Shown here one piece after another: positions 8,368 through 17,162 of a DNA stretch of 64,000 nt. Under the pieces are notes generated by a model that was given only the letters and a program-made list of their open reading frames with translations, did no database searches and was not told the origin of the DNA. Every line of letters begins with the position of its first letter. Position 1 is the stretch's first letter. This stretch comes from Pseudomaricurvus alkylphenolicus (GTDB lineage: Bacteria > Pseudomonadota > Gammaproteobacteria > Pseudomonadales > Cellvibrionaceae): NCBI RefSeq assembly GCF_011683955.1, contig NZ_JAAQPI010000022.1, positions 24,398-88,397 on the forward strand, given 5' to 3'. Made by a program: the position numbers and the translations under genes.

Positions 8368-9558
8368 TTGAGTCAACATTCAATAAAGTCACTGCGTATA
8401 GTCGCCGATGAGAATATTCCCTTTGTGGAGGAGTTCTTTGGCGATTTAGGGGCGGTGCAGCGCTTTCCGGGCCGCACCCTTAGCACTGAACAGCTGCGTG
8501 AGGCGGATGTACTGCTGGTGCGCTCGGTGACGAGTGTCAATCGGGAGTTGCTGGAGCAAACACCGGTGCGCTTTGTCGGTACTTGTACCATTGGTACCGA
8601 TCACCTGGATCTGGATTACCTGGGCCGCGCCGAAATCGAGGTTGCCAGCGCACCTGGCTGTAACGCCAATGCCGTGGTGGAGTATGTCTTTGGTGTGTTG
8701 GCACGGATGCGTCCGGACTGGCAGCAGGCCAGATTCGGCATTATCGGCTGTGGCAATGTAGGCGGCGCCCTGCACCGCCGTTTGAAGGATCTGGGGCTTA
8801 CCTGCGCTTGTTACGACCCCTTCCTCGATAACGCGAGCTACCCCGACCTTACTGAGCTGGAAGTGGTTCTGGATTGTGATGTCGTGTGCCTGCATACGCC
8901 CTTGACCCAGTCGGGTTCTCATCCCACTTTTCACCTCTTGGGTGAACCGGAGCTGGAGGGGCTCAATTCGGGCACTCTGCTGATTAATGCAGGTCGCGGA
9001 GCAGCCATTGATAATCAGGCCTTGAAGCGAGTCCTGATGCGGCGGCATGACCTCAAGGTGGTGCTGGACGTATGGGAGCCGGAACCCTTGCTGGACCCGG
9101 ATCTGTTGGCGCTGGTCAATGGCGGCAGCCCGCATATCGCCGGTTATAGCTATGATGGCAAGGTCCAGGGGACGGCCATGATCTACCAGGCGCTGTGTCG
9201 CTTCCTGGACATTGAAGCGGAGCACAGCAGCGCTGAACTGCTGGCGGCGGATCCCAGCAGTTGCCAGCCATTGGTGCTGCGTGGGGATTCAGCAAAGGAC
9301 ATCATCAATAACGCGCTTCTGGATGCCTTTGATGTGCAGGAGGACGACGAGAATCTCAGGGCCACCATGACGTTGAGTGAGGAACAGCGGGCCCAGGCCT
9401 TCGATCAGCTGCGCAAGACCTACCGCAAGCGCCGCGAATGCCACTCCCTGGAGATAGAGTACTGGCCGAATGGCTTATCTGCCGATGAGAAAAAATCGCT
9501 CTACCAACAACTGACGACTTTGGGATTTACCCTATCCATGGAGAACCCGGCCGGATGA
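8368..9558 (+). CDS. pdxB: Erythronate-4-phosphate dehydrogenase
   Basis: Second step of the DXP-independent pyridoxal phosphate pathway: NAD-linked oxidation of 4-phosphoerythronate. TTG 8368 is chosen as the start because GGAGAG lies 6 bases upstream and the family-typical RIVADENIPFVEEFF follows. Rossmann motif IIGCGNVGG is near residue 117; catalytic regions are INAGRGAAID, LDVWEPEP and SPHIAGYS. A C-terminal dimerisation domain specific to PdxB is present (about 290-396), separating it from other D-2-hydroxyacid dehydrogenases. Its last four bases overlap the next gene (ATGA). Confidence 0.93.
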   Translation: MSQHSIKSLRIVADENIPFVEEFFGDLGAVQRFPGRTLSTEQLREADVLLVRSVTSVNRELLEQTPVRFVGTCTIGTDHLDLDYLGRAEIEVASAPGCNANAVVEYVFGVLARMRPDWQQARFGIIGCGNVGGALHRRLKDLGLTCACYDPFLDNASYPDLTELEVVLDCDVVCLHTPLTQSGSHPTFHLLGEPELEGLNSGTLLINAGRGAAIDNQALKRVLMRRHDLKVVLDVWEPEPLLDPDLLALVNGGSPHIAGYSYDGKVQGTAMIYQALCRFLDIEAEHSSAELLAADPSSCQPLVLRGDSAKDIINNALLDAFDVQEDDENLRATMTLSEEQRAQAFDQLRKTYRKRRECHSLEIEYWPNGLSADEKKSLYQQLTTLGFTLSMENPAG

Positions 9559-10742
9559 CCACCCATACTGCAAACGCCCTCTGCCTGGGTCTGATCATCA
9601 ATCCCCTGGCGGGAGTTGGCGGTCCGTCCGGATTGAAGGGCAGTGACGATACCGCCCTGGTCAGACAGGCATTGGAACAGGGAGCTGACTTTCGTGCGGA
9701 CCAGCGCGCCAGTCGCTGTCTGCAGATATTGCAGCAACGTTTTGGTCCGCTGTTGGAAGTGACAACCTGCCAGGGAGTTATGGGGGAGCGTGCCTGCCAG
9801 GCGGCCGGCATTACATCAGTTGCATTGCTCGATATCGGGGCGGAAAAAGCCCTGGACTGTCGCCCCGAAGATACCCGAGCTGCCGCCGCCCAACTGCGCG
9901 ATCAGGTGGATCTGCTGCTGTTTGTCGGCGGCGACGGTACCGCACGGGATATCTGCGCAGAGGTACACGAACAGCTGCCAGTATTGGGTATTCCCTCAGG
10001 CGTAAAGATGCACTCCGGTGTGTTTGCCATATCACCGGAAGGTGCCGCTGAAGTGGTGGCTGCCATGATGTCCGGTGAGTTGGTGGATCTGCGTGAACAG
10101 GAGGTGCGGGATATTGATGAGGCGGCATTTCGCGAGGGCCAGGTACGCAGTGTTTACTACGGCGATATGTTAGTGCCTCAGTGCGGCCATTTTGTGCAGG
10201 CGACCAAACAGGGTGGCCGTGAAGTTGAGGAGCTGGTGCTGGACGACATGGCTGCTTTTTTACGCGAGCAGATGGATCCCGACACTCTCTATCTGGTTGG
10301 GGCAGGCACTACCCCCCGTGCTCTAATGAACGAGTTGGGTCTGGACAATTCACTATTGGGCATTGATGCGGTGCTGGACGAACAGCTGCTTGCTTCGGAT
10401 CTCACCGGGCCTGAGCTGGAAGCGTTGGTGGCGCAGCACCGCGGCGATGTGGTGGCGGTACTGTCGATAACCGGCGGTCAGGGGTCGTTGATAGGCCGGG
10501 GTAACCAACAATTAACGCCGACGGTTCTGCGCCGGATAGGCAGGGATCATCTGTGGATTCTTGCCACCAAAAGCAAGATTCGCGAGCTCGACGGCAGACC
10601 GCTGTTACTGGATAGCAACGACCTGGAGATTGATCGGGGTTGGAGCGGGTACTTGCCTGTGATTACCGGTTATCAGGACCAGATTCTATACCCGGTGGGT
10701 ACGCACTTTGAGCATCAGGACGAGCCGGAGCACAAAGTTTGA
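9555..10742 (+). CDS. ATP-NAD kinase family protein
   Basis: 395 residues. The GGDGTARDI motif at about 135 and the opening LGLIINPLAGVGGPSGLKGSD are those of the long AcoX/ATP-NAD-kinase-like family (NAD kinase fold). Residues about 255-275 (LYLVGAGTTPRALMNELG) and ITGGQGSLIGRGNQQLTP match the same family. Canonical NAD kinases are about 300 residues, so this is a paralogue whose true substrate is unsettled. It overlaps pdxB by four bases upstream and the methyltransferase by four downstream. Confidence 0.82.
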   Translation: MTTHTANALCLGLIINPLAGVGGPSGLKGSDDTALVRQALEQGADFRADQRASRCLQILQQRFGPLLEVTTCQGVMGERACQAAGITSVALLDIGAEKALDCRPEDTRAAAAQLRDQVDLLLFVGGDGTARDICAEVHEQLPVLGIPSGVKMHSGVFAISPEGAAEVVAAMMSGELVDLREQEVRDIDEAAFREGQVRSVYYGDMLVPQCGHFVQATKQGGREVEELVLDDMAAFLREQMDPDTLYLVGAGTTPRALMNELGLDNSLLGIDAVLDEQLLASDLTGPELEALVAQHRGDVVAVLSITGGQGSLIGRGNQQLTPTVLRRIGRDHLWILATKSKIRELDGRPLLLDSNDLEIDRGWSGYLPVITGYQDQILYPVGTHFEHQDEPEHKV

Positions 10743-11662
10743 ATAGCGTTATTGATCAGATTGGCAAACGCCTGAAAGATCTTCAAGATCCGCAGTGTGC
10801 GGACAGTCAGCGATTGTTTCACGGACGCGGACGCCTGGTACCCGGATTCGAACAGGTCACGGTGGATTTGTTTGCGCCGGTGTTATGGGTGACGTTTTTT
10901 AAGGCCCCGGAAGCGGCAGACTTTGAAGCTAATCTGCTGCAGGCACTGGCGCAGCTGGCGGACCGGTTTGGTCTGGCCGCAGTTGCTGTTCAGCGACGAT
11001 ATTTAAAGGTAGCGGCGGACTGTGTCTGGGGAGCGTTGCCGAAGTCCATGGTGGCCCGCCGGGGTGAGGCGCGGTTTCATATTCAATTGGGTGAGAATCA
11101 AAACACCGGCTATTTTCTGGATATGGAACCGGGACGTCGGTGGTTGGAGCAGCGCGCCGCGGATAAAAAAATACTCAACCTGTTCGCCTTTACCTGCGCC
11201 TTTTCGGTGGTCGGGCAGATGGCTGCAGCACGGGAAGTTGTCAACGTGGATATGAGTCGGGGGGCTTTGAATCGCGGCCGTGACAATCATCGCCTCAATG
11301 GGCTGGATACGTCGGGCATCGCCTTTATGCAGGAAAATATTCTGAAGTCCTGGGGACGCATTCGCCGTCGCGGCCCCTTTGATATTGCCGTGCTGGATCC
11401 GCCCTCTTTCCAACGAGGAAGTTTCGAAGCGCAAAAGGATTATCGAAAACTGGTGCGGCGACTGCCGGAGTTGTTGGTTGACGGTGGGGATGCGCTGCTG
11501 TGTCTGAATTCCCCACAGCTGAGCGTCTCATTTTTGCAGGAGCTGGTCGAGCAGGAATGCCCGGCGTGTCGGTTTATTGAGCGCTTGGCGCCGTCACCGG
11601 ATTTTCCGGACAGAGATCCTGATCAGCAGCTGAAGTTGCTGCACTTTCAATACCACTCCTAA
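10739..11662 (+). CDS. SAM-dependent methyltransferase, RlmI-like catalytic domain
   Basis: 307 residues from TTG 10739 inside the end of the preceding gene. The C-terminal two thirds form a class I methyltransferase: NLFAFTCAFSVVGQMAAA (motif I), NVDMSRGALNRGRDNHRLNGL (motif II) and VLDPPSFQRG (motif IV, DPPSF as in rRNA m5C enzymes RlmI/RlmKL). It lacks an obvious PUA domain at the N-terminus, so it is shorter than RlmI. Probable role is methylation of rRNA or tRNA; the site is unknown. Confidence 0.78.
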   Translation: MNSVIDQIGKRLKDLQDPQCADSQRLFHGRGRLVPGFEQVTVDLFAPVLWVTFFKAPEAADFEANLLQALAQLADRFGLAAVAVQRRYLKVAADCVWGALPKSMVARRGEARFHIQLGENQNTGYFLDMEPGRRWLEQRAADKKILNLFAFTCAFSVVGQMAAAREVVNVDMSRGALNRGRDNHRLNGLDTSGIAFMQENILKSWGRIRRRGPFDIAVLDPPSFQRGSFEAQKDYRKLVRRLPELLVDGGDALLCLNSPQLSVSFLQELVEQECPACRFIERLAPSPDFPDRDPDQQLKLLHFQYHS

Positions 11663-11697
11663 ATCAATACCCTGCAGCTGGGGTCAAAGCGAGGGGA

Positions 11698-12171
11698 TTA
11701 GGCGTAGCGGTAATCCAGAGATTGCCGCAGCAGTTGCTGCACCATGCGGTTGATAGTGACGGACTCGCCTGAGCGCAACACCGCTCGCAGCAGGTGGATA
11801 TTGGTTCTGCGACTGGCCGCGACAGAGGCGGGCAGTTGCGGGTTTTCCGTCGCTTCCTCTCCATCAGGCAATGGGTCGGCGGAGCCACTGAGCAGGGTGA
11901 ATCCCATATGGGTCAGAATGACCTGATCCAATCCTTCCTGCCGTATAGTTTCGCCGTAGCGGATGTAGCCGGATTCGGCCAGCCAGATGGCGGCGCCGAA
12001 ACAGCTTTGGTGGCGTTCGCTGTGCAATCCGTATTCATCGGGTGTATCCGGTCCGCTGATTTCCTCAACCAGGAGCAAGGACTTACGTGGGAATTGGCGG
12101 TAGAGCTGCACCAGCATGCGCGCCACGTCTTTATAGAAATCATCGATATGAATGTCGCTCACAGCATCCAT
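11698..12171 (-). CDS. Conserved hypothetical protein, 157 residues
   Basis: A soluble protein without recognised domain. The N-terminal half is helical and acidic (DIHIDDFYKDVARMLVQLYRQFPRK), the middle has HQSCFGAAIWLAESGYIRYGE, reminiscent of a winged-helix turn, and the C-terminus is basic. I considered a DNA-binding role from the 'AIWLAESGYIRYGE' pattern but cannot support it. It is transcribed from the opposite strand, convergent with the methyltransferase operon and downstream of alaA on the same strand, 107 bases apart. Confidence 0.6.
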   Translation of the reverse strand: MDAVSDIHIDDFYKDVARMLVQLYRQFPRKSLLLVEEISGPDTPDEYGLHSERHQSCFGAAIWLAESGYIRYGETIRQEGLDQVILTHMGFTLLSGSADPLPDGEEATENPQLPASVAASRRTNIHLLRAVLRSGESVTINRMVQQLLRQSLDYRYA

Positions 12172-12218
12172 TCCTGAAAAATCGGGACTTTATTTTGGCG
12201 CAAAGTACAGCGAAGTGC

Positions 12219-12244
12219 GCCCCGTTGCCGACAACGGGGCCTTT
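12219..12244. terminator. GC-rich hairpin between alaA and the next gene
   Basis: An 8-bp stem GCCCCGTT / AACGGGGC with a six-base loop. On the plus strand it is followed by CTTTTCT; on the minus strand, where alaA ends, no T-run follows, so termination of alaA here would be weak. Confidence 0.4.
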
Positions 12245-12278
12245 TCTCGCGACGTGCGGAACAAACCGCGTTGCCGGG

Positions 12279-13505
12279 TTACTGTTGGTAGCGCTCCAGG
12301 AACTCGCCGAATCGTGTTATGGCGTCGTCGATTTCGTCGGCCCGGGGCAGGAACACGATACGGAAGTGATCGGGTTCATTCCAGTTAAAGGCGGTGCCCT
12401 CAACGAGCAGAATGCGCTCCTGAATCAGGAAGTCCAACACCATCTGCTGGTCGTTATGGATCTTGTGGCGGTCAAGGTCGATCTTCGGGAACAGATACAG
12501 TGCCCCCTTGGGTTTAACACAACTGACACCGGGAATTTCAGTGATTCTTTGCCAGGCCATATCGCGTTGTTCACGCAGCCGCCCGCCGGGCAGAATCAAT
12601 TCGTTAATACTCTGGTAGCCGCCCAGGGCCGTCTGAATGGCAAACATGGAGGGCACGTTGGCGCACAGGCGCATGGAGGAGAGCATGTTGATGCCCTCGA
12701 CAAAGCCCTTGGCTCGTTGTTTGGCGCCACTGATGATCATCCAGCCAGAGCGGAAACCTGCCAGCCGATAGGACTTGGACAGGCCGTTGAAGCTGACACA
12801 GACCACGTCCTGGGCGAGGCGGCCCATGGGGACAAACTCGGTGTCGTCGTAAAGAATCTTGCTGTAGATTTCATCGGCAAAAATAATCAGATTGTGCTGG
12901 CGCGCCAGCTCAACAATCTGTTCCAGCAGTTCCTGGCTGTAGACGGCACCGGTGGGGTTGTTGGGATTGATGACCACAATACCGCGGGTGCGGTCGGTGA
13001 TCTTCGATTTGATGTCGTCGATATCCGGAAACCATTCGGCCTGTTCGTCGCAGCGATAGTGGACGGGGTTGCCGCCGCCGAGATTAACGGCCGCGGTCCA
13101 CAGCGGGTAGTCGGGTGACGGCACCAGTATCTCATCGCCATTGTTCAGCAGTGCCTGCATGGACATGGTGATCAGTTCGCTGACACCGTTACCCAGGTAG
13201 ATATCGTCGATCTCGACACCGGGAACCTGCAGTTGCTGGCATTCCTGCATGATCGATTTGCGTGCCGCAAACAGGCCGTGGGATTCGCAGTAGCCCTGGG
13301 CGTTGCGCAGGTTGTAGATAACATCCAGGATGATTTCGTCCGGGGCATCGAAGCCAAAGGGCGCAGGGTTGCCGATGTTGAGCTTGAGGACGCGGTGGCC
13401 TTCTTCTTCGAGCCGGTTGGCGTGTTCGAGCACGGGGCCTCGAATGTCGTAACAGACTCCATGCAGTTTCTCGGATTTATCAATGCTGAGCATTTGTTTT
13501 ACCAT
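12279..13505 (-). CDS. alaA: Alanine-synthesising aminotransferase AlaA
   Basis: A fold-type I PLP enzyme very close to E. coli AlaA/YfbQ, which makes alanine from pyruvate and glutamate. Conserved stretches include VCYDIRGPVLEHANRLEEEG, LNIGNPAPFGFDAPDEI, IVVINPNNPTGAVYS and the lysine motif SFNGLSKSYRLAGF. If Met5 (13493) is the start, the PLP lysine is residue 240, as in E. coli; the upstream ATG at 13505 has a recognisable AAGGA further upstream, so either is possible. Length 404-408 matches the family. It is divergent from msrB. Confidence 0.92.
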   Translation of the reverse strand: MVKQMLSIDKSEKLHGVCYDIRGPVLEHANRLEEEGHRVLKLNIGNPAPFGFDAPDEIILDVIYNLRNAQGYCESHGLFAARKSIMQECQQLQVPGVEIDDIYLGNGVSELITMSMQALLNNGDEILVPSPDYPLWTAAVNLGGGNPVHYRCDEQAEWFPDIDDIKSKITDRTRGIVVINPNNPTGAVYSQELLEQIVELARQHNLIIFADEIYSKILYDDTEFVPMGRLAQDVVCVSFNGLSKSYRLAGFRSGWMIISGAKQRAKGFVEGINMLSSMRLCANVPSMFAIQTALGGYQSINELILPGGRLREQRDMAWQRITEIPGVSCVKPKGALYLFPKIDLDRHKIHNDQQMVLDFLIQERILLVEGTAFNWNEPDHFRIVFLPRADEIDDAITRFGEFLERYQQ

Positions 13506-13622
13506 CTGACATCAATTCCTTCGGGTTTGGGACCTTTATACCCTCTGCGGTGGTCAAATTCCGAAGCAAGAAATTTTATTAGTAGTGATTAGGTTTTTTA
13601 ATCACGTGAGAAGGAAGGGATT

Positions 13623-14066
13623 ATGGCAGATCAAGACTCAAAAAACGACGCCGAAACACCGGAAGGGGCTCCCAGTGGTTGGGGGGATGACTACTGGCGG
13701 CAGAAGCTGACGCCGGAGCAGTTTCATGTTTGTCGGGAGAAGGGCACCGAGCGGGCGTTTACGGGTGAATATTGGCAGACGACAACGGCGGGGAGTTATT
13801 TGTGTCGTTGCTGTGGCGAGCCGCTGTTTCAGTCTGACACCAAGTTTGATGCCGGCTGTGGTTGGCCCAGTTTTAACAGTCCGCTCAATGGTGAGGTGAT
13901 TCAGGAGAATCGGGACACCAGCCATGGCATGATTCGCACGGAGGTGGTTTGCCGTAAGTGTGACAGTCACTTGGGGCATGTTTTCCCTGATGGCCCGGCG
14001 CCTACAGGGCTGCGATATTGCATCAATTCCGCCTCTATCCTGCTGCAGCCGGAAGATGGGGAGTAG
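13623..14066 (+). CDS. msrB: Peptide-methionine (R)-S-oxide reductase
   Basis: 147 residues, complete MsrB domain. Two CxxC pairs bind zinc (CRCCGE and CRKCDS) and the catalytic cysteine is in [16 protein letters not shown] is the substrate-binding signature. It repairs R-methionine sulfoxide in proteins using thioredoxin. No signal peptide, so cytosolic. The N-terminal 20 residues are acidic and low in complexity. It is divergent from alaA across a 117-base gap. Confidence 0.95.
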   Translation: MADQDSKNDAETPEGAPSGWGDDYWRQKLTPEQFHVCREKGTERAFTGEYWQTTTAGSYLCRCCGEPLFQSDTKFDAGCGWPSFNSPLNGEVIQENRDTSHGMIRTEVVCRKCDSHLGHVFPDGPAPTGLRYCINSASILLQPEDGE

Positions 14067-14127
14067 GCTGTACAAGCCGCATAACTTTCTAAATTGATTT
14101 AATACTGACAACAAGGAATTCCTTAGC

Positions 14128-14859
14128 GTGAAGAATTGGTTGACGCGGATGCAGTGGTCCGCCCTGGTTTTGTTGATTTTGGTGATTGCCGGCCACAAGC
14201 TCGATTTGCTGTCGTTCAGTATGTTGCGCCAGGGGCTGATGGTATCTATGGCGGCGATGTTGTTGGGGGCTGTGATTGCCCTGGGTGTGATGGCTTGGGC
14301 GATACTGAAAAAGCGCCGGGACTGGATGTTACCGGCGTTGATTGGGGTATTGGTTCCGGCCTTGCCGTTGGGGGTTATGATGTTGACGGTGGGTAAGGGG
14401 TTTGAGGTACCGCCGATTCATGACATCAGTACGGATTTGAATGTGCCGCCGGAGTTTGTGGCGGCGCGCAAGGCCCGGCAGACCGGCGAGAACAGTCTGG
14501 ATCACGGGGGCGAGAAGGTGGCCCGGCAGCAGCGGCAGGCGTACCCGGATCTGGAGTCTTTGAGTCTGGATGCCGATGCTGCAAAGGTGTTTGTGTTGGT
14601 GCGGCAGTTGGTTGAGCAGCGTGGCTGGGAGCTGCTGCGGGTGGATGAGGAGTCTCTGGTGCTTGAGGCGATGGAGGAGACGGCGATTATGGGTTTTAAG
14701 GATGATGTGGTGGTGCGTGTGACTGAGGTGGCTTCCGGGGCTGTGGTGGATATGCGGTCGGTGTCACGCGTCGGGGTCAGCGATCTTGGTGCCAATGCTC
14801 AGCGGATTCGGCTGTTTTTGCGGGATTTGGAGGGGGCTTGTGAGGGGTGTGGGCCTTGA
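14128..14859 (+). CDS. Membrane protein with DUF1499 domain
   Basis: 243 residues from GTG 14128. The first 95 residues hold three hydrophobic helices (about 9-27, 34-58, 68-88). The soluble part (about 95-240) carries DUF1499, a beta-rich domain with the signature around EVPPIHDISTD and FKDDVVVRVTE and the end motif SRVGVSDLGANAQRIRLFL. Function is unknown; the domain probably lies in the periplasm or at the membrane face. It is 61 bases after msrB and may share its transcript. Confidence 0.78.
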   Translation: MKNWLTRMQWSALVLLILVIAGHKLDLLSFSMLRQGLMVSMAAMLLGAVIALGVMAWAILKKRRDWMLPALIGVLVPALPLGVMMLTVGKGFEVPPIHDISTDLNVPPEFVAARKARQTGENSLDHGGEKVARQQRQAYPDLESLSLDADAAKVFVLVRQLVEQRGWELLRVDEESLVLEAMEETAIMGFKDDVVVRVTEVASGAVVDMRSVSRVGVSDLGANAQRIRLFLRDLEGACEGCGP

Positions 14860-14984
14860 TTGGCCTGCCATATCAAACAAGGGGTCGGATCTGACAGCCT
14901 GCTTGGTGCCAGGAGCGGAAGTTCATATTCCGGTTCAGGGCACCATGGGCATTCGATAATGTCCGCAATGGCCGCACGAGGTAG

Positions 14985-15042
14985 GGTGGATTAGAAGCGC
15001 TTTGCGCTTCGTCGCCTAAAGCGCCTACTGTTGGAATCCACC
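14985..15042. repeat. Nested palindrome, REP-like
   Basis: Outer arms GGTGGATT (14985-14992) and AATCCACC (15035-15042) enclose a perfect inner hairpin GAAGCGC-TTT-GCGCTTC (14994-15010). It lies in a 440-base gap with no gene, which also holds the palindrome at 15154-15187. The GTAGGGTGGATTAG opening resembles dispersed intergenic repeats common in proteobacteria. Confidence 0.55.
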
Positions 15043-15153
15043 GATCCGCCGAAGGTTTAAATTGGCGGCGGCCGCCTATAAACCGCCTGTTACAGCAACA
15101 TCCCAGGGTGTTAAAAACCGGGCCGCAGCCAACGAACAACACCTGCGGAACTG

Positions 15154-15187
15154 TCGGATTACGCTCCGCGAAGCGGAGCTAATCCGA
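15154..15187. repeat. REP-like palindrome, TCGGATTA type
   Basis: Arms TCGGATTACGCTCCGC and GCGGAGCTAATCCGA pair with one bulged base around a GAA-type loop. The sequence family (GTAGGTCGGATTAG...CGTAATCCGACA) recurs between genes of many gammaproteobacteria. No T-run follows, so it is not a simple terminator. Apart from this and the repeat at 14985, nothing is seen between 14860 and 15300. Confidence 0.6.
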
Positions 15188-15300
15188 CCTACGCGGGAAG
15201 AAAATCCTGCCGTTTCGAACTACCGCTTATGGCACGTAACTGCCAAGTTTAAGCCAATCCTGATGGGGTCGTCTGGCAGGGGAGATACGACTGATACAAT

Positions 15301-16098
15301 TCAGTCGTAGATCTTTTTCTTTTTCCAGGGGTCGTCTGACTCTTGCTCTTCGAATTCGTCCCACTGGGCTTCGGCTTCCTGTTTGGCGGCTTCGGCGCGT
15401 TGGTCGATTTCGTATTCGGGCTCTTGTTCTTTGAGTTCGGACTCCAGCTTGTCGATGACGGCGTTGAGTTGCTGGATTTGTTTGATGTAGCTGGTTTCGC
15501 CGCTTTCTTTGGCGAGCAGTTTTTTGGCCAGGGTGTAGTAGTGGATGGCCAGTCGACCTTTGTCGCTGCCCTGGGCCTGTTTGGCGTTGACGATGTAGGC
15601 GTCGACGCTCATTTGGATGACCAGGTGTTTGATCTGGCTTTCGTATTGTTTGAACTGGGCGGGGCTGAGATTGCCTTTTTTCTGCTGTTGAGCGATGAAG
15701 GTGTTGAGACCCTGGAGCAGGGATTTGACTTCTTTAACTTGCTGGGGGTTGTCGAGGGTGGTTCGTTTGGTGTTGGCGGGTTTGCGCTGGGCGTTTTCGA
15801 GTTGTTGGCGGTGGAGGGCCAGTTCGTCGATGTAGACTTTTTCTTTGGGTTCCAGCTTGGCCAGTTGTTCGGTGACGTCAGTGAGGCAGCGGTGGACGAG
15901 TATGTTGAGTTCTTTGGGCAGGAAGTCGTCAGGGAAGCCGTTGATCATGTATTTGAAGTCTTTGGCCCGCAGTTTGAGTGCGGAGAGCAGGCGTATCTTC
16001 TGCTGGCGTTTGCGCTCGATGTTCTGCGATATCAACGCATAGGTCACCAGCGCCACCATCAATAGGGCAATAATTGTAATTATCATTGTGGTCGACAT
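15301..16098 (-). CDS. Single-span membrane protein with coiled coil
   Basis: 265 residues. One N-terminal membrane helix (about 4-24) anchors a long, charged, mostly helical cytosolic part. Coiled-coil-like stretches are at about 75-100 and 200-225 (IKQIQQLNAVIDKLESELKEQ), and the last 40 residues are highly acidic before a basic tail (PWKKKKIYD). No domain family is recognised. Proteins of this architecture are found next to tRNA clusters in Pseudomonas relatives but have no assigned role. It is divergent from the tRNA operon. Confidence 0.68.
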   Translation of the reverse strand: MSTTMIITIIALLMVALVTYALISQNIERKRQQKIRLLSALKLRAKDFKYMINGFPDDFLPKELNILVHRCLTDVTEQLAKLEPKEKVYIDELALHRQQLENAQRKPANTKRTTLDNPQQVKEVKSLLQGLNTFIAQQQKKGNLSPAQFKQYESQIKHLVIQMSVDAYIVNAKQAQGSDKGRLAIHYYTLAKKLLAKESGETSYIKQIQQLNAVIDKLESELKEQEPEYEIDQRAEAAKQEAEAQWDEFEEQESDDPWKKKKIYD

Positions 16099-16322
16099 GG
16101 GACAATGCTACTCATTTGGGTCGGTTGGCGCAAATATCAACGGATCATTGCGGTTACTCAGGAGTGTTTCTTATATCGTAATTCAGCGACGCCTGCCACC
16201 TCAGAGGGTATTTATGGTCAGCTTTGGGTCCGGTGGGCCGGTGTTGTCGGGGGCCGCCTTGGCAGATGCCGATGGTGCCGCTAAGTCATTGTTAGAAAAA
16301 TGAAAAAAATATTATTGGAGAG

Positions 16323-16351
16323 TTGACAGGGGCGCCGTTGGTACATAGAAT
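16323..16351 (+). promoter_or_regulatory. Sigma-70 promoter of the tRNA-Glu/Gly operon
   Basis: TTGACA (16323-16328), a 17-base spacer and TAGAAT (16346-16351), followed by a GCGCCCC discriminator typical of growth-rate- and stringently controlled stable RNA promoters. It lies 43 bases before the first tRNA. The rest of 16099-16394 shows nothing else. Confidence 0.85.
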
Positions 16352-16394
16352 GCGCCCCACTTCTGACGGCGACAGCCGATCACGGAGGTCCAGG

Positions 16395-16470
16395 GTCCCC
16401 TTCGTCTAGAGGCCTAGGACACCGCCCTTTCACGGCGGTAACAGGGGTTCGACTCCCCTAGGGGACGCCA
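16395..16470 (+). tRNA. tRNA-Glu (anticodon TTC), copy 1
   Basis: 76 bases with encoded CCA. Acceptor arms GTCCCCT / AGGGGAC pair, the anticodon loop reads CTTTCAC with TTC in the centre, and the T arm carries GGTTCGACTCC. It is identical in sequence to the copy at 16647. Confidence 0.97.
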
Positions 16471-16472
16471 CT

Positions 16473-16548
<76 letters not shown>

Positions 16549-16646
16549 ATTTTATGAAGCTTGATGTTATCAGGTTTCCAGGCGGCAGCCGGTCATCTTT
16601 GATGCGGGATGTCGTTTTTCCTAGGAAGGAAAGTGAACCACTTTTC

Positions 16647-16722
16647 GTCCCCTTCGTCTAGAGGCCTAGGACACCGCCCTTTCACGGCGGTAACAGGGGT
16701 TCGACTCCCCTAGGGGACGCCA
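16647..16722 (+). tRNA. tRNA-Glu (anticodon TTC), copy 2
   Basis: Second copy of the 76-base tRNA-Glu with encoded CCA, 98 bases after the first tRNA-Gly. The spacer before it is unrelated to that before copy 1, so only the tRNA genes themselves are conserved between the two units. Confidence 0.97.
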
Positions 16723-16756
16723 TTTTCCACAGTTGAGCATTTGTGACGCTGTGTTT

Positions 16757-16832
<76 letters not shown>

Positions 16833-16840
16833 AATACGAA

Positions 16841-16866
16841 AAACCGGCTTTTTAGCCGGTTTTTTT
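16841..16866 (+). terminator. Intrinsic terminator of the tRNA cluster
   Basis: Stem AAACCGGCT / AGCCGGTTT with a four-base T loop, followed by a run of T's. It ends the tRNA-Glu/Gly operon. Confidence 0.92.
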
Positions 16867-16929
16867 ATGCCTGAATTTTACTCTTAACTAAAGGGTCAAA
16901 CTCCTTGATGCCGCGGGTTTCGTGCCTCA

Positions 16930-17079
16930 AGCGGCGGCTGGGAGCTGCGTTTTCCGAGCTGTCGGGCGGCCCTCCGGCCTTCCCTCAGTCCCAAAAAAGC
17001 CCGGCAAAAAGACGCCGGTCTTTTTTACTCCTTCGGCGCCCTCTTTTACGCTCGGAAAACGCAGCCCCCAGCCACCGCT
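16930..17079. repeat. Long nested palindrome with 30-base arms
   Basis: Arms 16930-16959 and 17050-17079 are reverse complements at 28 of 30 positions (core GCTGCGTTTTCCGAGC). Inside, a second hairpin pairs AAAAAAGCCCGGC (16993-17005) with GCCGGTCTTTTTT (17014-17026) at 12 of 13 positions. The 150-base unit has no open frame of note and lies between the tRNA terminator and the end of the next gene. It may be a MITE-like or REP-type element, or a bidirectional terminator because of its inner T-run. Nothing else is seen in 16867-17162. Confidence 0.75.
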
Positions 17080-17162
17080 AACACCGTGGTGTATCTGGAT
17101 TTGTGCCTCAATGACTGGTGCCGGTGCCCGGGCTGATGCGTGGCTGTTGCAAGAGGGGGAGA

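Noticed and set aside
12087..13118. 343-residue plus-strand frame opposite alaA
   Set aside because: It is a shadow of alaA, which has clear homology; the plus frame has no domain and comes from codon bias.
15343..16065. 240-residue plus-strand frame, rich in Phe, Val and Gly
   Set aside because: It lies opposite the membrane coiled-coil gene and its composition is the mirror of Glu/Lys/Gln codons.
16930..17079. Integron attC site
   Set aside because: The palindrome has no matching RYYYAAC / GTTRRRY ends at the right places and no integron integrase or cassettes are nearby.
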